NCBI RefSeq assembly: GCF_031432425.1
Contig: NZ_JAVKPH010000027.1
Coordinates: forward strand, 1-51,228
Source: Ruixingdingia sedimenti
GTDB lineage: Bacteria; Pseudomonadota; Alphaproteobacteria; Rhodobacterales; Rhodobacteraceae
Length of the DNA: 51,228 nucleotides
Direction: 5' to 3'
The first letter of the stretch is position 1; each line of letters opens with the position of its first letter. The position numbers and the translations under genes were made by a program. The notes beneath the pieces are model-generated. The model was given only the letters and a program-made list of their open reading frames with translations. It was not told where the DNA came from and made no database searches. Of the stretch, positions 23,906-32,810 are shown in pieces.

Positions 23906-24565
23906 ATGCCCGAGGTTATCTTCCCCGGCCCCGAAGGCCGACTTGAAGGCCGCTACCATCCCCAGAAGGACCGCGACGCGCCCATCGCCATCATCCTGCA
24001 CCCGCATCCGCAGTTCGGCGGCACGATGAACAACCGCGTCGTCTACAACCTGCACTACGCCTTCTACAATCTGGGCTTCACGGTGCTGCGGTTCAACTTC
24101 CGCGGCGTCGGGCGCAGCCAGGGCGAATACGATCAGGGCATCGGCGAGTTGTCGGATGCCGCCTCGGCGCTCGACTACCTGCAATCCATGAACCAGAACG
24201 CCAAGCATTGCTGGGTGGCGGGGTTCAGCTTCGGTGCGTGGATCGGGATGCAACTGCTGATGCGGCGGCCGGAAATCACCGGCTTCATCTCTGTCGCGCC
24301 GCCGGCGAACATGTACGATTTCAGCTTCCTCGCGCCCTGCCCGGCCTCGGGGCTGATCATCAACGGCACCGCCGACCGCGTGGCGCCGCCCAAGGACACG
24401 ACCAGCCTCGTGAACAAGCTGCACGAGCAGAAGGGCATCACCATCACCCATACCCAGATCGAGGGCGCCGGCCATTTCTTCGAGGACGACGAGGCGCATA
24501 TGAAACCGATGATCGGCACGGTGTCGCAGTACGTCCGCCGCCGCCTGACCGAGGGCACGCGCTGA
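23906..24565 (+). CDS. Alpha/beta hydrolase
   Basis: The 219-aa protein belongs to the short prokaryotic alpha/beta hydrolases: IILHPHPQFGGTMNN with the oxyanion His-Pro region (about 25-40), GFTVLRFNFRGVGRSQG, nucleophile elbow GFSFGA (about 108-113), acid in NGTADRVAPP, and the catalytic His in GAGHFFED. The ATG at 23906 fits the family's usual start. The substrate is unknown. It is divergent from iscR and starts a four-gene rightward cluster. Confidence 0.88.
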   Translation: MPEVIFPGPEGRLEGRYHPQKDRDAPIAIILHPHPQFGGTMNNRVVYNLHYAFYNLGFTVLRFNFRGVGRSQGEYDQGIGELSDAASALDYLQSMNQNAKHCWVAGFSFGAWIGMQLLMRRPEITGFISVAPPANMYDFSFLAPCPASGLIINGTADRVAPPKDTTSLVNKLHEQKGITITHTQIEGAGHFFEDDEAHMKPMIGTVSQYVRRRLTEGTR

Positions 24566-24569
24566 CGCC

Positions 24570-24812
24570 ATGGCGCTGGTCGACGATCTCGCCGATGCGC
24601 TGGCCACCGAGGTCATCGCAGCCATTGCCGAAACCGGCGACGACCGGTTGCACGAACGCGTCGCCAAGGCCATCGGCGCCATGTCGCCCACGCTGGAAGA
24701 GGTTTTCATGACCTCGATGCGCCTGCGGCTGGCCGAACGCCGCGGGCGCCTGTTCTTCGAAGCCGAACTGGCCCGCCTGCGCGCGGCCCGTGCGGCCAGC
24801 GTGCCGGAGTGA
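24570..24812 (+). CDS. Small conserved-type helical protein
   Basis: An 80-aa protein (MALVDDLADALATEVIAAIAETGDD...), all helical, acidic at the front and Arg-rich at the back. It starts 4 bp after the hydrolase stop and overlaps the next gene's GTG start (GTGA), so it is clearly in this operon. I do not recognise a family; function unknown. Confidence 0.75.
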   Translation: MALVDDLADALATEVIAAIAETGDDRLHERVAKAIGAMSPTLEEVFMTSMRLRLAERRGRLFFEAELARLRAARAASVPE

Positions 24813-25240
24813 CCGGCCCGCGCGCTGCGGCGGCCGTTGTGGGGATGGCCCTCGCCCCGCCCGCCGCCTTCGTGGCGCTGGCAGCGCTTGGCGAATGGTC
24901 CTGGGCAAGCTGCTTTCACGCCACGCCGCAGCCCTTCGGCCCCGCCATCGGCAGCATGCTCGGCCTTTTCGCCCATCCGCTTCCCCTCGCCGGGTTTGCG
25001 CCCTTCCCGGCGCTCGCTGCGCTCTGGCTCTGGCGCCGGCCGCGCCGGGCCGCGTTTCTGGTCTGGCTTGCGCTTTGCGCGGCGCTGCTGTGGATGCTGC
25101 TGCCGCCCGGATCGCTGCACGATTGCGACCGCAAGGGCACCGACACCTTCGTCATCCCGCTGCTTCTTGCGGCCGTCGGCTGGCTGGCCATCCTGATCGC
25201 CCTCGCCCTCACCCGCCCCGCCCGCAGGACCGCCGCATGA
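24809..25240 (+). CDS. Integral membrane protein, unknown function
   Basis: A 143-aa protein with about four hydrophobic segments (around 6-26, 46-70, 78-95, 115-135). It starts at a GTG that overlaps the preceding stop, and its stop overlaps the next ATG (ATGA). No motif points to a transporter or enzyme; one short cysteine-containing loop (SLHDCDRKGTDTF) is polar. Confidence 0.7.
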   Translation: MTGPRAAAAVVGMALAPPAAFVALAALGEWSWASCFHATPQPFGPAIGSMLGLFAHPLPLAGFAPFPALAALWLWRRPRRAAFLVWLALCAALLWMLLPPGSLHDCDRKGTDTFVIPLLLAAVGWLAILIALALTRPARRTAA

Positions 25241-25830
25241 CCGACCGCCTTTCCGCCCAGTTCGCCTTTCTGACCGAGGCCGACCGGCTGAAATCCGTGC
25301 TGCGTGCCAACACGCTCTGCGACGGATCGCGGGCCGAGAATTCGGGCGAACACAGCTGGCACCTCGCGCTTTACGCGCTGGTGCTGGCCGATCAGGCGGG
25401 GCCGGGGGTGAACATCGACCGGGTGATCCGCATGCTGCTGATCCACGATCTGGTGGAAATCGACGTGGGCGACGTGCCGATCCATTCCGCCGACGGCACC
25501 GCGCATGGCTCGGCCGCGGTGCAGGCGGCAGAGGCGCGCGCGGCGGACCGCATCTTCGGCCTGCTGCCCGCCGATCAGGCCGCCGGCCTGCGCGCGCTGT
25601 GGGCGGAATTCGAGGCCGCCGAAACCCCCGATGCCGTCTTCGCCAAATCGCTCGACCGGGTGCAGCCGGTGGCGGGCAACATCGCGGCGGGCGGCGGCAC
25701 ATGGGCCACCTTCGGCGTGACCTGGCCGCAACTGGAATCCCGCGTCGGCAGCAAGATCGCCCGCGGCGCGCCGCAGATCTGGGGCTGGCTGCGCGCCCGC
25801 GCCAAACCCTGGTTCGACGCCCGCGGCTGA
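25237..25830 (+). CDS. HD-domain hydrolase (YfbR / 5'-nucleotidase-like)
   Basis: The 197-aa protein has the HD-domain metal set: H in SGEHSWHLAL (about 39-43), the HD pair in LLIHDLVEIDVGD (about 68-80), and a late Asp in AKSLDRVQP (about 144). These match the YfbR/HDDC2 group, which dephosphorylates deoxynucleoside monophosphates. The ATG overlaps the membrane gene stop by 4 nt. The enzyme class is firm, the exact substrate inferred. Confidence 0.87.
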   Translation: MTDRLSAQFAFLTEADRLKSVLRANTLCDGSRAENSGEHSWHLALYALVLADQAGPGVNIDRVIRMLLIHDLVEIDVGDVPIHSADGTAHGSAAVQAAEARAADRIFGLLPADQAAGLRALWAEFEAAETPDAVFAKSLDRVQPVAGNIAAGGGTWATFGVTWPQLESRVGSKIARGAPQIWGWLRARAKPWFDARG

Positions 25831-25869
25831 TCTTTGCCGCCGACCGCGCGGCAGGCCGCCGCAGCGCCA

Positions 25870-25890
25870 GTATACAACGGCATACAACAC
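25870..25890 (+). promoter_or_regulatory. Conserved 21-bp element upstream of icd (shared with acnA)
   Basis: The element contains two ATACAAC half-sites (at 25872-25878 and 25882-25888) in direct orientation and ends CATACAACAC. A near-identical 21-bp copy lies at 39115-39135 before acnA. It ends 66 bp before the icd ATG, and the acnA copy ends 63 bp before its ATG. Likely a common regulator site for two consecutive TCA-cycle enzymes (inference). Confidence 0.6.
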
Positions 25891-25956
25891 TTCCCTTCCG
25901 CGCGGCGATGGGCTATAGCCCCGCCATCGAATCCCCCAACCGAAAGGGCCAGGCGC

Positions 25957-27171
25957 ATGACCAAGATCAAGGTGGCGAACCCCGTCGTCGAACTCGACGG
26001 CGACGAGATGACCCGGATCATCTGGGACTTCATCAAGAAGAAACTGATCCTGCCCTATCTCGACATCGACCTGCACTATTACGACCTCGGCATCGAGGAA
26101 CGCGACCGCACCGACGACCAGGTGACCGTCGCCGCCGCCAATGCGATCAAGCTGCACGGCGTGGGCGTGAAATGCGCCACCATCACCCCCGACGAGGCGC
26201 GGGTCGAGGAATTCGGCCTCAAGCAGATGTGGAAATCGCCCAACGGCACGATCCGCAACATCCTCGGCGGCGTGATCTTCCGCGAACCGATCATCTGCAA
26301 GAACGTCCCCCGCCTCGTGCCCGGCTGGACCCAGCCGATCGTCGTCGGCCGCCACGCCTTCGGCGACCAGTACCGCGCCACCGACTTCCGCTTCCCGGGC
26401 AAGGGCAAGCTCACGATCAAGTTCGTGGGCGAGGACGGCACCGTGATCGAGAAGGACGTGTTCGACGCACCCGGCGCCGGCGTGACCATGGCAATGTACA
26501 ACCTCGACCAGTCGATCATCGACTTCGCCCGGTCCTCGATGAACTATGGCCTGCTGAAGGGCTGGCCGGTGTATCTGTCGACCAAGAACACCATCCTCAA
26601 GGCCTATGACGGCCGCTTCAAGGACCTGTTCCAGAAGGTCTACGAGGAAGAGTTCGCCGACAGGTTCAAGGCCGCCGGCATCACCTACGAACACCGGCTG
26701 ATCGACGACATGGTGGCCTCGGCGCTGAAATGGTCGGGCGGCTATGTCTGGGCCTGCAAGAACTACGACGGCGACGTGCAGTCCGACACCGTGGCGCAGG
26801 GCTTCGGCTCGCTCGGGCTGATGACCTCTGTCCTGCTGACGCCCGACGGCAAGACGGTCGAGGCCGAGGCCGCTCACGGCACCGTGACCCGCCACTTCCG
26901 CGAACACCAGAAGGGCAAGGAGACCTCGACCAACTCCATCGCCTCGATCTACGCCTGGACCGGGGGCCTGAAGCATCGCGCGAAACTGGACAACAATCCG
27001 CAACTGACGCGTTTCGCCGAAACGCTGGAACGGGTGACGGTGCAATGCGTCGAGGACGGGTTCATGACCAAGGACCTCGCGCTGCTGGTCGGGCCGGACC
27101 AGAAATGGCTCAGCACGATGGGCTATCTGGAAAAGGTGGACGAATACCTGAACAAGGCGCTGGCCGGCTGA
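25957..27171 (+). CDS. icd: NADP-dependent isocitrate dehydrogenase
   Basis: The 404-aa protein is the eukaryote-like monofunctional NADP-IDH type common in alphaproteobacteria. Seen are NPVVELDGDEMTRIIW at the start, the substrate-binding KSPNGTIRNILGGVIFREPI (about 93-112), RHAFGDQYRATDF, DDMVASALKWSGGYVWACKNYDGDVQSD with metal-binding Asp residues, and the cofactor loop EAAHGTVTRHFREHQKG. It converts isocitrate to 2-oxoglutarate. The ATG at 25957 lies at the conserved family start. It stands alone between a conserved regulatory element and a terminator. Confidence 0.97.
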   Translation: MTKIKVANPVVELDGDEMTRIIWDFIKKKLILPYLDIDLHYYDLGIEERDRTDDQVTVAAANAIKLHGVGVKCATITPDEARVEEFGLKQMWKSPNGTIRNILGGVIFREPIICKNVPRLVPGWTQPIVVGRHAFGDQYRATDFRFPGKGKLTIKFVGEDGTVIEKDVFDAPGAGVTMAMYNLDQSIIDFARSSMNYGLLKGWPVYLSTKNTILKAYDGRFKDLFQKVYEEEFADRFKAAGITYEHRLIDDMVASALKWSGGYVWACKNYDGDVQSDTVAQGFGSLGLMTSVLLTPDGKTVEAEAAHGTVTRHFREHQKGKETSTNSIASIYAWTGGLKHRAKLDNNPQLTRFAETLERVTVQCVEDGFMTKDLALLVGPDQKWLSTMGYLEKVDEYLNKALAG

Positions 27172-27192
27172 TTTCCCGCCGCAGGTCAAACG

Positions 27193-27222
27193 GGGGGCGT
27201 GCCGCAGCGCGCCCCCTTTTTT
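27193..27222 (+). terminator. Intrinsic terminator of icd
   Basis: GGGGGCGT (27193-27200) pairs with GCGCCCCC (27209-27216), followed by six T's (27217-27222), 21 bp past the icd stop. Confidence 0.85.
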
Positions 27223-27279
27223 GCGCGCATGCCGGGGCAGGCCCCGGCCTACGGGTCCAGCGCCCCCGCCCGGCGGTGG

Positions 27280-27380
27280 TGGGGGCGGAGGTTGCGGGAG
27301 CCTCCGGCGGGGATATTTAAGGACAGAAAATGGACAGGGGGGCGCCTTCTTCACTTTCTGTCCGAAAATATCCTCAGGGG
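27280..27380. repeat. Inverted pair of Rhodobacterales-type intergenic repeats
   Basis: The plus strand has GGGATATTTAAGGACAGAAA (about 27310-27330) preceded by GGGAGCCTCCGGC. The minus strand has GGATATTTTCGGACAGAAAG (27353-27374). The two copies face each other, so a transcript could fold into a long hairpin. Related units occur at four other gaps. The rest of the 27,172-27,446 gap is otherwise empty apart from the icd terminator. Confidence 0.75.
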
Positions 27381-27446
27381 GTGAATTGGCGCAGCCAAGA
27401 GGGGGCAGAATGCCCCCTGCCCGGCCTGCCAGATGCTCCGCGCGCC

Positions 27447-27746
27447 TCACTCGGGCGTGCCGCGGTCCACATGGCCGAGGTCGCGGTCGGGCCAGACGCG
27501 ATCGCGGATGATCCGCTTCAACTGGCGCGAGTCGGGAAAGCCGCCCTGCGCCTTGCGGTCCCAGACCGTCTCGCCATCCACGGTCACGGTGAACACCCCG
27601 CCCGTCCCCGGCACCAGCGTGACCGAGCCGAGATCCTGCCCGAAGCTGTGCAGCAGTTCCTGCGCCATCCAGGCGGTGCGCAGCATCCAGTTGCATTGCG
27701 TGCAATAGGTGAAGGTGATCGCAGGGCGGCGGGGCGTGTCGGTCAT
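27447..27746 (-). CDS. SelT/SelW/SelH (Rdx) family selenoprotein-like protein
   Basis: The 99-aa protein has the thioredoxin-like Rdx fold: ITFTYCTQCNW with a CxxC redox motif (about 15-18), a long helix, then VTLVPGTGGVFTVTVDGETVWDRKAQGGFPDSRQLKRIIRD. Bacterial members have Cys in place of selenocysteine. Probable small cytosolic redox protein. It is convergent with icd and divergent from the YitT-like gene. Confidence 0.9.
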   Translation of the reverse strand: MTDTPRRPAITFTYCTQCNWMLRTAWMAQELLHSFGQDLGSVTLVPGTGGVFTVTVDGETVWDRKAQGGFPDSRQLKRIIRDRVWPDRDLGHVDRGTPE

Positions 27747-27887
27747 GGTGGCCTCGGGCGGTTGGACGGGCGCAGGCTAGCCCCCGCCGCGCGCGGGCGC
27801 AAAGGGGATCGGGTGCCGATCTTGCCGCATTGCCTGGCCGCCCCGGCCGTGCTGCAACGGGCCATGCCCGCAACCCGAGGCCCCCTC

Positions 27888-28490
27888 ATGACCGACCCCA
27901 GGACACATTCGCCGTTCGAGGATGCGCAGGGCATCGCCTATGGCGGCATGATGGCCGCCTTCGGGATCGTGATCCTGACCCATCTGGGGCTGGTGACGGG
28001 GCAGACGGCGGGGCTGGCGGTGCTGATCTCGTACATGACCGGCTGGGCCTTCGGGCCGGTGTTCTTCGTCATCAACCTGCCCTTCTACTGGCTGGGCTGG
28101 CGGCGGTTCGGCATGGCCTTCACCGTCAAGACCTTCGCCGCGGTGGCGCTGGTGTCCGTCCTGTCGGCGCTGCTGCCGCGCCATGTCGGCTTCGCCACGC
28201 TGCATCCCGGGGTGGGGGCGGTGCTGTTCGGCATGGCCTCGGGCTCCGCCCTGCTGGCGCTGTTCCGCCACGGGGCCTCGCTCGGCGGCGTGGGGATCGT
28301 CGCGCTCTGGGTGCAGGACCACAGCCGGCTGCGCGCGGGCTGGGTGCAACTGGGCTTCGACGCGGTGCTGTTCGCGGTGGCGCTGGCGGTGCTCGACCCG
28401 GTGACGGTGGGCTGGTCGTTTCTGGGCGCGCTGGTGGCCAATCTGGTGATCGCCCTGAACCACCGCCGCGACCGTTATATCGCCGCGTGA
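27888..28490 (+). CDS. YitT-like integral membrane protein
   Basis: The 200-aa protein has five or six hydrophobic segments (about 18-36, 38-55, 60-72, 83-100, 108-130, 150-185). Motifs such as GIVILTHLGLVTGQTAGLAVLISYMTG and VNFVINLPFYWLGWRRFG-like sequence resemble the first half of the YitT/DUF161 family. Proteins of about 200 aa without the C-terminal cytosolic DUF2179 domain occur in this group. Transport function is presumed but unknown. The ATG follows a weak GAGG. Confidence 0.8.
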   Translation: MTDPRTHSPFEDAQGIAYGGMMAAFGIVILTHLGLVTGQTAGLAVLISYMTGWAFGPVFFVINLPFYWLGWRRFGMAFTVKTFAAVALVSVLSALLPRHVGFATLHPGVGAVLFGMASGSALLALFRHGASLGGVGIVALWVQDHSRLRAGWVQLGFDAVLFAVALAVLDPVTVGWSFLGALVANLVIALNHRRDRYIAA

Positions 28491-28593
28491 CCCAAGCGCC
28501 CCGGACCCGCCGGCACGATCCCGGGCGGTTTCGGGCTGGCGTTCGGGCCGCAGGCGCGTTAAGCCGCGCGCAATCCCGAGCAAAGGCCCACAT

Positions 28594-30411
28594 ATGGACA
28601 TCCGCAATATCGCGATCATCGCGCACGTCGACCATGGCAAGACCACGCTGGTCGACGAGTTGCTGAAACAATCCGGCACCTACCGCGAAAACCAGGCCGT
28701 GGCCGAGCGGGTGATGGACAGCAACGACATCGAGCGCGAACGCGGCATCACCATCCTGGCCAAGGCGACCTCGGTCGAATGGAAGGGGGTGCGGATCAAC
28801 ATCGTCGACACCCCCGGCCACGCCGATTTCGGCGGCGAGGTGGAACGGATCCTCAACATGGTCGATGGCGTCTGCCTGCTGGTCGACGCCGCCGAAGGGC
28901 CGATGCCGCAGACGAAATTCGTGACCTCCAAGGCACTTGCGCTCGGGCTGCGGCCCATCGTGGTGCTGAACAAGGTCGACAAGCCAGACGCCGAACCCGA
29001 CCGCGCGCTGAACGAGGTGTTCGACCTGTTCGCCAATCTCGGCGCTTCGGACGAACAGCTGGATTTCCCGCATCTCTATGCCTCGGGCCGCTCGGGTTGG
29101 GCGGATGCGGATCTGGACGGGCCGCGCAAGGATCTGTCCGCGCTCTACGACCTGATCCTGCGCCATGTCCCCGCCCCGCGCCAGCAGGCCCGGGTGGACG
29201 AACCCTTCCGCATGCTGGCGACGACGCTGGCCGCCGACCCGTTCATCGGCCGCATCCTGACCGGGCGGATCGAATCGGGGCGGCTGAAGACCGGCGACAC
29301 GCTCAAGGCGCTGACGCGCACGGGCGAGCGGATCGAACAGTTCCGGGTCTCGAAGATCCTCGCCTTCCGCGGCCTGTCGCAGACCCCGATCGACGAGGCC
29401 GGGGCGGGCGACATCGTGACCATCGCCGGCATGACCAAGGCGACCGTGGCCGACACGCTCTGCGCGCCCGAGGTCGATACCGCGCTGCCCGCGCAGCCCA
29501 TCGACCCGCCGACGATTTCCGTCACCTTCGGCATCAACGACAGCCCGCTGGCGGGGCGCGACGGCAACAAGGTGCAGTCGCGCGTGATCCGCGAACGGCT
29601 GCTGAAAGAGGCCGAATCCAATGTCGCCATCAAGGTCGAGGACACGCCGGGCGGCGAGGCCTTCATCGTCTCGGGCCGGGGCGAATTGCAGATGGGCGTG
29701 CTGATCGAGAACATGCGCCGCGAGGGGTTCGAGCTGTCCATCAGCCGCCCCCGGGTGATCATGCGCGAGGAGGACGGCCAGCGGCTGGAGCCGGTGGAGG
29801 AGGTCATCGTCGATGTGGACGACGAATTCACCGGCGCGGTGATCGACAAGCTGACCGGCGAGCGCAAGGGCGATCTGGTCGAGATGAAGCCCGCGGGCGT
29901 CGGCAAGACCCGGATCGTGGCGCATGTGCCCTCGCGCGGGCTGATCGGTTATCACGGCCAGTTCCTGACCGACACGCGCGGGACCGGGGTGCTGAACCGC
30001 ATCTTCCACGGCTGGGTGCCGCACAAGGGCCCGATCCAGGGCCGGCGGCAGGGCGTGCTGATCTCGATGGAGAACGGCGTGTCCGTGGCCTATGCGCTGT
30101 GGAACCTGGAAGAGCGCGGCAAGCTGTTCATCGGCGCGCAGGAACAGGTCTATGAGGGCATGGTCATCGGCGAGCATTCCCGCGACAACGATCTGGAAGT
30201 GAACCCGCTGAAGGGCAAGAAGCTGACCAACATCCGGGCCAGCGGTACGGACGAGGCGGTGCGGCTGACGCCGCCGGTCCGCATGTCGCTGGAAGAGGCG
30301 ATCGCCTATATCGACGACGACGAACTGGTCGAGGTGACGCCGAAGATCATCCGCCTGCGCAAGCGGTATCTCGACCCGCACGAACGCAAGCGGCAGGCGA
30401 AGGCGGGCTGA
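28594..30411 (+). CDS. typA: Ribosome-associated translational GTPase TypA/BipA
   Basis: The 605-aa protein is full-length TypA. GTPase motifs are AHVDHGKTT (10-18), RERGITI, DTPGHADF and NKVDKPDA. Beta-barrel, EF-G-like domain III and V segments follow (GRGELQMGVLIENMRREGFEL, RGLIGYHGQFLTDTRGTGVLN), then the BipA-specific C-terminal domain with EEAIAYIDDDELVEVTP. It assists ribosome assembly and translation under stress. The ATG at 28594 lies at the conserved MDIRNIAIIAHVDHG. Confidence 0.97.
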   Translation: MDIRNIAIIAHVDHGKTTLVDELLKQSGTYRENQAVAERVMDSNDIERERGITILAKATSVEWKGVRINIVDTPGHADFGGEVERILNMVDGVCLLVDAAEGPMPQTKFVTSKALALGLRPIVVLNKVDKPDAEPDRALNEVFDLFANLGASDEQLDFPHLYASGRSGWADADLDGPRKDLSALYDLILRHVPAPRQQARVDEPFRMLATTLAADPFIGRILTGRIESGRLKTGDTLKALTRTGERIEQFRVSKILAFRGLSQTPIDEAGAGDIVTIAGMTKATVADTLCAPEVDTALPAQPIDPPTISVTFGINDSPLAGRDGNKVQSRVIRERLLKEAESNVAIKVEDTPGGEAFIVSGRGELQMGVLIENMRREGFELSISRPRVIMREEDGQRLEPVEEVIVDVDDEFTGAVIDKLTGERKGDLVEMKPAGVGKTRIVAHVPSRGLIGYHGQFLTDTRGTGVLNRIFHGWVPHKGPIQGRRQGVLISMENGVSVAYALWNLEERGKLFIGAQEQVYEGMVIGEHSRDNDLEVNPLKGKKLTNIRASGTDEAVRLTPPVRMSLEEAIAYIDDDELVEVTPKIIRLRKRYLDPHERKRQAKAG

Positions 30412-30776
30412 CCTCTTCCCGAGGGGCCGGGGACGCTCCCGCCCCGCGGCGGCGGCCTGACGGCCGCCCCCGCGCGTTGGGCCGGGCGCCGCTGCGCGGC
30501 GCGGGCGGGCCCTTTGCCCGGCGGCGGTGCGGGGGGAAAGCGCGGTGGCGCGCCGCGCGGGGATATTTATGGACAGAAAGTGAGCAGGTTGTGTGTACGG
30601 CCCGGCGGTCGCTCGGGTGACACGCACGGCGCCGGGGGCTTCGCGCCCCCGGACCCCCGCGGGGTATTTTTGAAAAGATGAAGCCGCACACGCATTTCCG
30701 TTTCAGGAAATACCTCTCTCGTCTTTCACCGTGAAAGAAATATCCCGGGGTCCGGGGCAGCGCCCCGGCGCCGCCC
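30412..30776. repeat. Gene-free gap built of dispersed intergenic repeats
   Basis: The 365-bp gap has no gene. Bases 30425-30505 form a GC-rich block with nested hairpins; the same block recurs inverted at 42199-42277. It is followed by GGATATTTATGGACAGAAAG (30560-30579), a GTATTTTTGAAAAGATGAAG copy (30664-30683), and a short palindrome CTTTCACCGTGAAAG (30723-30737) next to AAATATCCCGGGG. These are dispersed repeats, probably acting as terminators or mRNA-end structures for typA and aidB. Confidence 0.75.
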
Positions 30777-32387
30777 TCAACCCAGCCGGGACAGGATCGC
30801 AGCCGTGTCGAGCCCCGCGACCGTGCCCGGGGCCATGCCGCGGTCGCCGGTCAGGCGGGTGGCGACATAGCCCTCTGCCACCGCCGCCACGCCGCCGCGG
30901 ATCAGGACCGAGGCGGTCAGCAGCAGCGCCAGCCGTTCGGCGAAGAACCGCGCCTCGGCCTCCGGCGGCAGGGCGGGCCAGCGGGCACGCAGATCGGCGA
31001 GCGCCGCGTCATAGCGCGGATCGGCCCCGCGCGCGGCGTCGAGTTCCGCCGTCAGCGCCGCCGCGGCGGCGGTATCGCGGGCCAGCGAACGCAGGATGTC
31101 GAGGCAGATGACATTGCCCGAGCCTTCCCAGATCCCGTTCAGCGGCGCCTCGCGGTAGAGGAGCGGCAGGGGCGTATCCTCGACATAGCCCATGCCGCCC
31201 AGGACCTCCATCGCCTCGGCCACCACCACCGGGCAGCGCTTGTTGGCGTGGAACTTGGCCAGCGCCACGCCGATCCGCGCCAGCGGGCGTTCGCCGGCAT
31301 CGAACGCCCGCGCCACATGCAGGCCGAGCGCCAGCGCCCCTTCCCAGTCGAGCGCGAGGTCGGCCAGCACCGCCCGCATCAGCGGCTGGTCGATCAGCCG
31401 GCGCTGGAACACCGTCCGCCCCCGGCACCACCATGCGGCCTCTGCCAGCGCCGCGCGCATCAGCCCTGCCGGCGCGATGGCGGTGTCGAGCCGGGTATGG
31501 TGCACCATTTCTATGATGGTGCGCACGCCGTCGCCTTCCTCCCCCAGTTGTTCCGCCCAGGCCCCGTGGTATTCGATTTCCGCCGAGGCATTGGCGCGGT
31601 TGCCGAGCTTGTCCTTGAGCCGCATCAGATGCACCGCGTTGCGGTCGCCATCGGGCAGCCAGCGCGGCACGACGAAACAGGTCAGCCCTCCGGGCGCCTG
31701 CGCCAGCGTCAGGAACCCGTCCGACATCGGCGCCGAGCAGAACCATTTGTGCCCCGTCAGCCGCCAGCCCGCGCCATCGCGCAGCGCCCGGGTGGCATTC
31801 GCGCGCACGTCCGAACCACCCTGCTTTTCCGTCATCGCCATGCCCATCGTCGCCGCCCCCTTGTCGGCCACGGGCCGCGGGGCGGGGTCATAGGCCCGCG
31901 CCGTCAGCCGGGGATGCCAGAGCGACGACAACCCCGCATCCGCCGCCAGCGCGGGGACGGCGGCATAGGTCATCGTCATCGGGCAGCAGCAGCCGGGCTC
32001 GATCTGGCTCAGCGCATAGACGAGGCTGGCGTGGGTGGCATGGCCGCCGGGGCGGCCTTCCCAGGCCACGGCGGCATAACCGGCGGACAGGCCCAGATCC
32101 ATCAGCCGGTGCCAGGCCGGATGGAACTCCACCTCGTCCAGCCGCCGGCCGCCCCGGTCGAAGGCGCGCAGTTCCGGCGGATGGCGGTTGGCCGCGCGGC
32201 CGGCCGCGCGCATTTCCGCCGTACCCGCCAGCGCGCCGAATTCCGCCAGCGCGGCGGCATCCGCCCCCGCCCGCCCGGCCCAGTGGCGCAGGGCAGGATC
32301 GCCCGCCCACAGGTCGCCCGCCTCGGGTACGGGCTGGTTCGTCACCTCATGCGTCGGCAGGTCTGCCGCGGGGCGGGCTGTCGTCAT
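30777..32387 (-). CDS. aidB: AidB-type acyl-CoA dehydrogenase (alkylation response)
   Basis: The 536-aa protein matches AidB closely in order and spacing: EVTNQPVP at the start, MGMAMTEKQGGSDVRANATRA (about 178-198), GHKWFCSAPMSDGFLTLAQAPGGLTCFVVPRWLPDGDRNAVHLMRLKDKLGNRANAS (about 207-265), and FVAEAMEVLGGMGY-like sequence ending LYREAPLNGIWEGSGNVICLDILR. AidB is a flavoprotein linked to the adaptive response to DNA alkylation in E. coli. It is divergent from the ftsB-like gene. Confidence 0.93.
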   Translation of the reverse strand: MTTARPAADLPTHEVTNQPVPEAGDLWAGDPALRHWAGRAGADAAALAEFGALAGTAEMRAAGRAANRHPPELRAFDRGGRRLDEVEFHPAWHRLMDLGLSAGYAAVAWEGRPGGHATHASLVYALSQIEPGCCCPMTMTYAAVPALAADAGLSSLWHPRLTARAYDPAPRPVADKGAATMGMAMTEKQGGSDVRANATRALRDGAGWRLTGHKWFCSAPMSDGFLTLAQAPGGLTCFVVPRWLPDGDRNAVHLMRLKDKLGNRANASAEIEYHGAWAEQLGEEGDGVRTIIEMVHHTRLDTAIAPAGLMRAALAEAAWWCRGRTVFQRRLIDQPLMRAVLADLALDWEGALALGLHVARAFDAGERPLARIGVALAKFHANKRCPVVVAEAMEVLGGMGYVEDTPLPLLYREAPLNGIWEGSGNVICLDILRSLARDTAAAAALTAELDAARGADPRYDAALADLRARWPALPPEAEARFFAERLALLLTASVLIRGGVAAVAEGYVATRLTGDRGMAPGTVAGLDTAAILSRLG

Positions 32388-32507
32388 GGCGCATCCTCCG
32401 TCCCGCGCAGGATAGCACCGAAACCGCCGCGCGCGACGGGATTCCCTTTGCCCCGCGGTTGTGGCACAATGCCGCCAACGGGCCCCGAGACCCGAGAGAG
32501 GCAGAGC

Positions 32508-32810
32508 ATGTCCAGACCCGCCGCCCGGCCCGGCTATGGCGCCGCGATCTTTTTCGTCCTGGCCTTCGTGCTGGGCAGCTATTTCACCTTCGCCGCGGTG
32601 CAGGGCGACTATGGCCTGTTCCGCCGCGTCCAGATCATGGCCGAGGCCGACACGCTGGAGGCCGAAAAGACCCGGCTGGAGGCGGAACTCGCGCGGCTCA
32701 GCAATCTGACCACGCGGCTGTCGGACCATGGGCTGGACCTCGACCTGCTGGACGAACAGGCGCGCGATGTCCTGGGCCTGATCCGGGCCGACGAGGTGGT
32801 GATCCACTAG
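32508..32810 (+). CDS. FtsB/DivIC-like septum formation initiator
   Basis: The 100-aa bitopic membrane protein has a membrane segment at about 11-30 (AAIFFVLAFVLGSYFTFAAV) and a periplasmic coiled coil at about 45-70 (EADTLEAEKTRLEAELARLSNLTTRL). The end LDLLDEQARDVLGLIRADEVVI is typical of the DivIC/FtsB family of division proteins. Its location one operator region before pdhA is common in alphaproteobacteria. GAGAGGCAGAGC precedes the ATG. Confidence 0.88.
   Translation: MSRPAARPGYGAAIFFVLAFVLGSYFTFAAVQGDYGLFRRVQIMAEADTLEAEKTRLEAELARLSNLTTRLSDHGLDLDLLDEQARDVLGLIRADEVVIH

Noticed and set aside
24916..27873. 985-aa minus-strand open frame
   Set aside because: It is an antisense shadow of the HD-domain gene and icd, caused by high GC and lack of stops; composition is His/Arg/Gly-rich and no start signal is seen.
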